Shown here: in pieces, positions 6,760 through 7,441 of the stretch
How positions within the stretch are numbered: the stretch's first letter is position 1
How the letters are laid out: every line of letters begins with the position of its first letter
Assembly (NCBI GenBank): GCA_019752835.1
Contig: JAIELR010000072.1
Span: 1-7,441 of the forward strand
DNA length: 7,441 bases
From: Gammaproteobacteria bacterium
GTDB lineage: Bacteria > Pseudomonadota > Gammaproteobacteria > UBA1113
Direction of reading: 5' to 3'
Program-made: the position numbers and the translations under genes
Notes under the pieces: generated by a model
What the model saw: the letters and a program-made list of their open reading frames with translations, nothing else
What the model was told of the DNA's origin: nothing
The model's database searches: none

Positions 6760-6993
6760 ATGAACAAAGAAATTGACGTTTTATCTAGTGCTATAACATC
6801 CGAACCAACTGAATCCGCTGAGCCATCACGCGATGCAACGCGCGCGAGCGCGGCCGCGTGGCGGGGTGGAGAAGTGGAACAAGATTTGGCGGATGCTCTG
6901 CATCAGTCCGAGTCATCTTCACAGGGTACGCCGTCTAGTAACACAGTAACACAGTACCCTATAACTGCAATAGTGAATATTTTAAGCTTTTAA
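6760..6993 (+). CDS. 77-residue ORF; probably the N-terminal part of the downstream broken gene
   Basis: The chosen ATG at 6760 has GAGG nine bases upstream (6747-6750); an in-frame ATG upstream at 6730 lacks this support. The product starts MNKEIDVLSSAITSEP and is low-complexity and hydrophilic, rich in S, A, E and T (ATRASAAAWRGGEVEQDLAD). Codons around 6829-6872 are very GC-rich compared with the flanks. It ends in TAA at 6991 after a frame change, while a second frame with clear protein character opens alongside it from 6942. I therefore read it as the disordered N-terminus of one gene continuing to 7289. The function is not known. Confidence 0.45.
   Translation: MNKEIDVLSSAITSEPTESAEPSRDATRASAAAWRGGEVEQDLADALHQSESSSQGTPSSNTVTQYPITAIVNILSF
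6938..6953 (+). repeat. Perfect 8-bp tandem duplication (GTAACACA x2)
   Basis: GTAACACA occurs at 6938-6945 and again at 6946-6953, followed by GTA. Eight bases are not a multiple of three. Removing one copy puts the upstream frame of the 6760 ORF into the downstream frame of the 6942-7289 ORF, giving a continuous reading through SSNTVPYN and EYFKLLRIGVDS. Confidence 0.7.
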
Positions 6994-7289
6994 GAATTGG
7001 GGTTGATAGCCTGTATTTATCCTATCAAGGTGAATTATTCCCAGAAGTCAAAGAACGTGTGGTAAAGCCTAAGCAATTAGCACAGCATCCTGAAGCAGAT
7101 CAACAAGCGCAAGCACAATATGCCATTGCCGGTCATATCTTTGAAGTCAAGGATAGAGGCTCATCAATATTTCCCTTTGTCATAGAAGATGGCGCTTTTC
7201 GTATCAGTCTATCCAAAACCAGCAAAAAGACACCAATGGCGTATGTGAAATTATCTTCCCGATATCTAGAGCTTACACAAAAAGCATAA
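6942..7289 (+). pseudogene. Gene fragment truncated at its 3' end by an IS; distant resemblance to island replication-type proteins
   Basis: The frame is open from just after a stop at 6939-6941, without an ATG at its head; the first GTG (7059) falls inside conserved-looking sequence. It reads FKLLRIGVDSLYLSYQGELF, then HIFEVKDRGSSIFPFVIEDG and FRISLSKTSKKTPMAYVKLS. From memory this resembles the N-terminal part of longer proteins of integrative elements with replication-initiation-like features; I cannot confirm it. The last genuine codon is CTA at 7266-7268. The remaining residues ELTQKA and the TAA at 7287-7289 are encoded by the IS terminus. The protein is thus broken at both ends and should be inactive. 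Confidence 0.6.
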
Positions 7290-7302
7290 CTAACTGATTG
7301 AG

Positions 7303-7331
7303 TTTAACAATATTGTATTTTTTGGTAAAAT
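7303..7331 (+). promoter_or_regulatory. Candidate transposase promoter
   Basis: TTTAAC (7303-7308), a 17-base spacer and TAAAAT (7326-7331). In the left copy the aligned positions give TTGAGT, the same 17-base spacing and the same TAAAAT. A start point about seven bases past the -10 would fall near 7338, just after leader arm B. Confidence 0.4.
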
Positions 7332-7375
7332 AGTGCACATAAATATGTAAATTAACACCAAAAACCGTGCACTAT
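7319..7375 (+). promoter_or_regulatory. Interlocked inverted repeats in the IS leader (right copy)
   Basis: Arms in order: A TTTTTGGT (7319-7326), B ATAGTGCAC (7330-7338), A' ACCAAAAA (7357-7364), B' GTGCACTAT (7367-7375). B' overlaps the ATG at 7374. A transcript from the candidate IS promoter would begin after B and could not form either pair, whereas a transcript entering from outside contains all four arms and could hide the start codon. Confidence 0.55.
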
Positions 7376-7441
7376 GATTCGTTATATCAGCCAAAAGCAA
7401 TTGTCACTCGAAGGATTTGATACACCGCCGGGCATGATTCT
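7374..7441 (+). CDS. Transposase N-terminus, partial (right IS copy)
   Basis: Twenty-two codons read MIRYISQKQLSLEGFDTPPG and continue past the window edge. The start is supported by the same offset, 105 bases from the IS terminus, in the left copy. The N-terminus is like IS5/IS1182-type DDE transposases in my recollection; catalytic residues lie outside the window. No clear Shine-Dalgarno sequence precedes the ATG, fitting low, controlled translation. Confidence 0.65.
   Translation, partial: MIRYISQKQLSLEGFDTPPGMI

Larger units (their letters stand above)
7269..7441 (+). mobile_element. 5' end of an insertion sequence (right copy), reading rightward out of the window
   Basis: It starts with GAGCTTAC after TA (7267-7268) and is the inverted counterpart of 1-138, ungapped with about 86% identity. 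The differences cluster in the 28 bases at 7290-7317, while the leader repeats and start codon are nearly invariant. It interrupts the gene fragment ending at 7268. Only the 5' end is inside the window. Confidence 0.75.

Noticed and set aside
1..7441. Recent composite transposon
   Set aside because: The two IS ends differ at about 14% of aligned positions and only their 5' ends are seen, so recent joint mobilisation is not supported.
1..7441. CRISPR array or retron-like non-coding RNA
   Set aside because: No regularly spaced repeats with spacers and no reverse transcriptase are present.

Overview
The window is an AT-rich accessory region from a bacterium. Codon use and protein flavour suggest a gammaproteobacterium, but nothing here fixes the genus. 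It reads as the end of a genomic island attached at a tRNA-Thr(CGT) gene. The island's cargo is an intact two-gene operon on the minus strand, surrounded by broken genes and closed at both edges by 5' ends of related insertion sequences.

Layout. Positions 1-138 are the 5' end of an IS pointing out to the left, with the first 11 codons of a transposase. Positions 142-306 hold a short coding remnant (minus). Positions 377-421 are an exact 3' part of a tRNA-Thr(CGT), from the anticodon loop to CCA, with no 5' half: a typical attachment-site duplication. Two pairs of 11-bp tandem repeats flank it, at 311-332 and 525-546. Positions 423-678 are non-coding and rich in small palindromes.

Positions 679-5321 are the core. 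The upstream gene (3090-5321) encodes a 743-residue Mrr-type nuclease fused to a DEAH-box superfamily 2 helicase. Fourteen bases downstream, behind a strong ribosome binding site, a second gene (679-3075) encodes a 798-residue protein. It has three repeats resembling the C-terminal domain of the RNA polymerase alpha subunit, then a helix-turn-helix very close to sigma-70 region 4, then winged-helix-like segments. No methyltransferase or specificity subunit is present. I infer an anti-phage or anti-plasmid defence pair in which the second protein reads DNA or engages transcription complexes and the first one translocates and cuts. I do not recognise it as a named defence system.

To the right, 5322-5738 holds a candidate promoter for the operon and two ORF remnants. 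Positions 5739-6643 are a conserved hypothetical gene broken by a -1 frameshift, followed by a hairpin terminator. Positions 6760-7289 are a second broken gene: its frame changes near an 8-bp tandem duplication, and its 3' end is cut by the right-hand IS, which supplies the last codons and stop. Positions 7269-7441 are the 5' end of that IS, pointing right, with its promoter, a foldable leader and 22 transposase codons. The two IS ends align without gaps at about 86% identity, so they are relatives and not a fresh duplicate pair. The neighbours are decayed while the nuclease-helicase operon is open throughout, which suggests the operon is maintained by selection.
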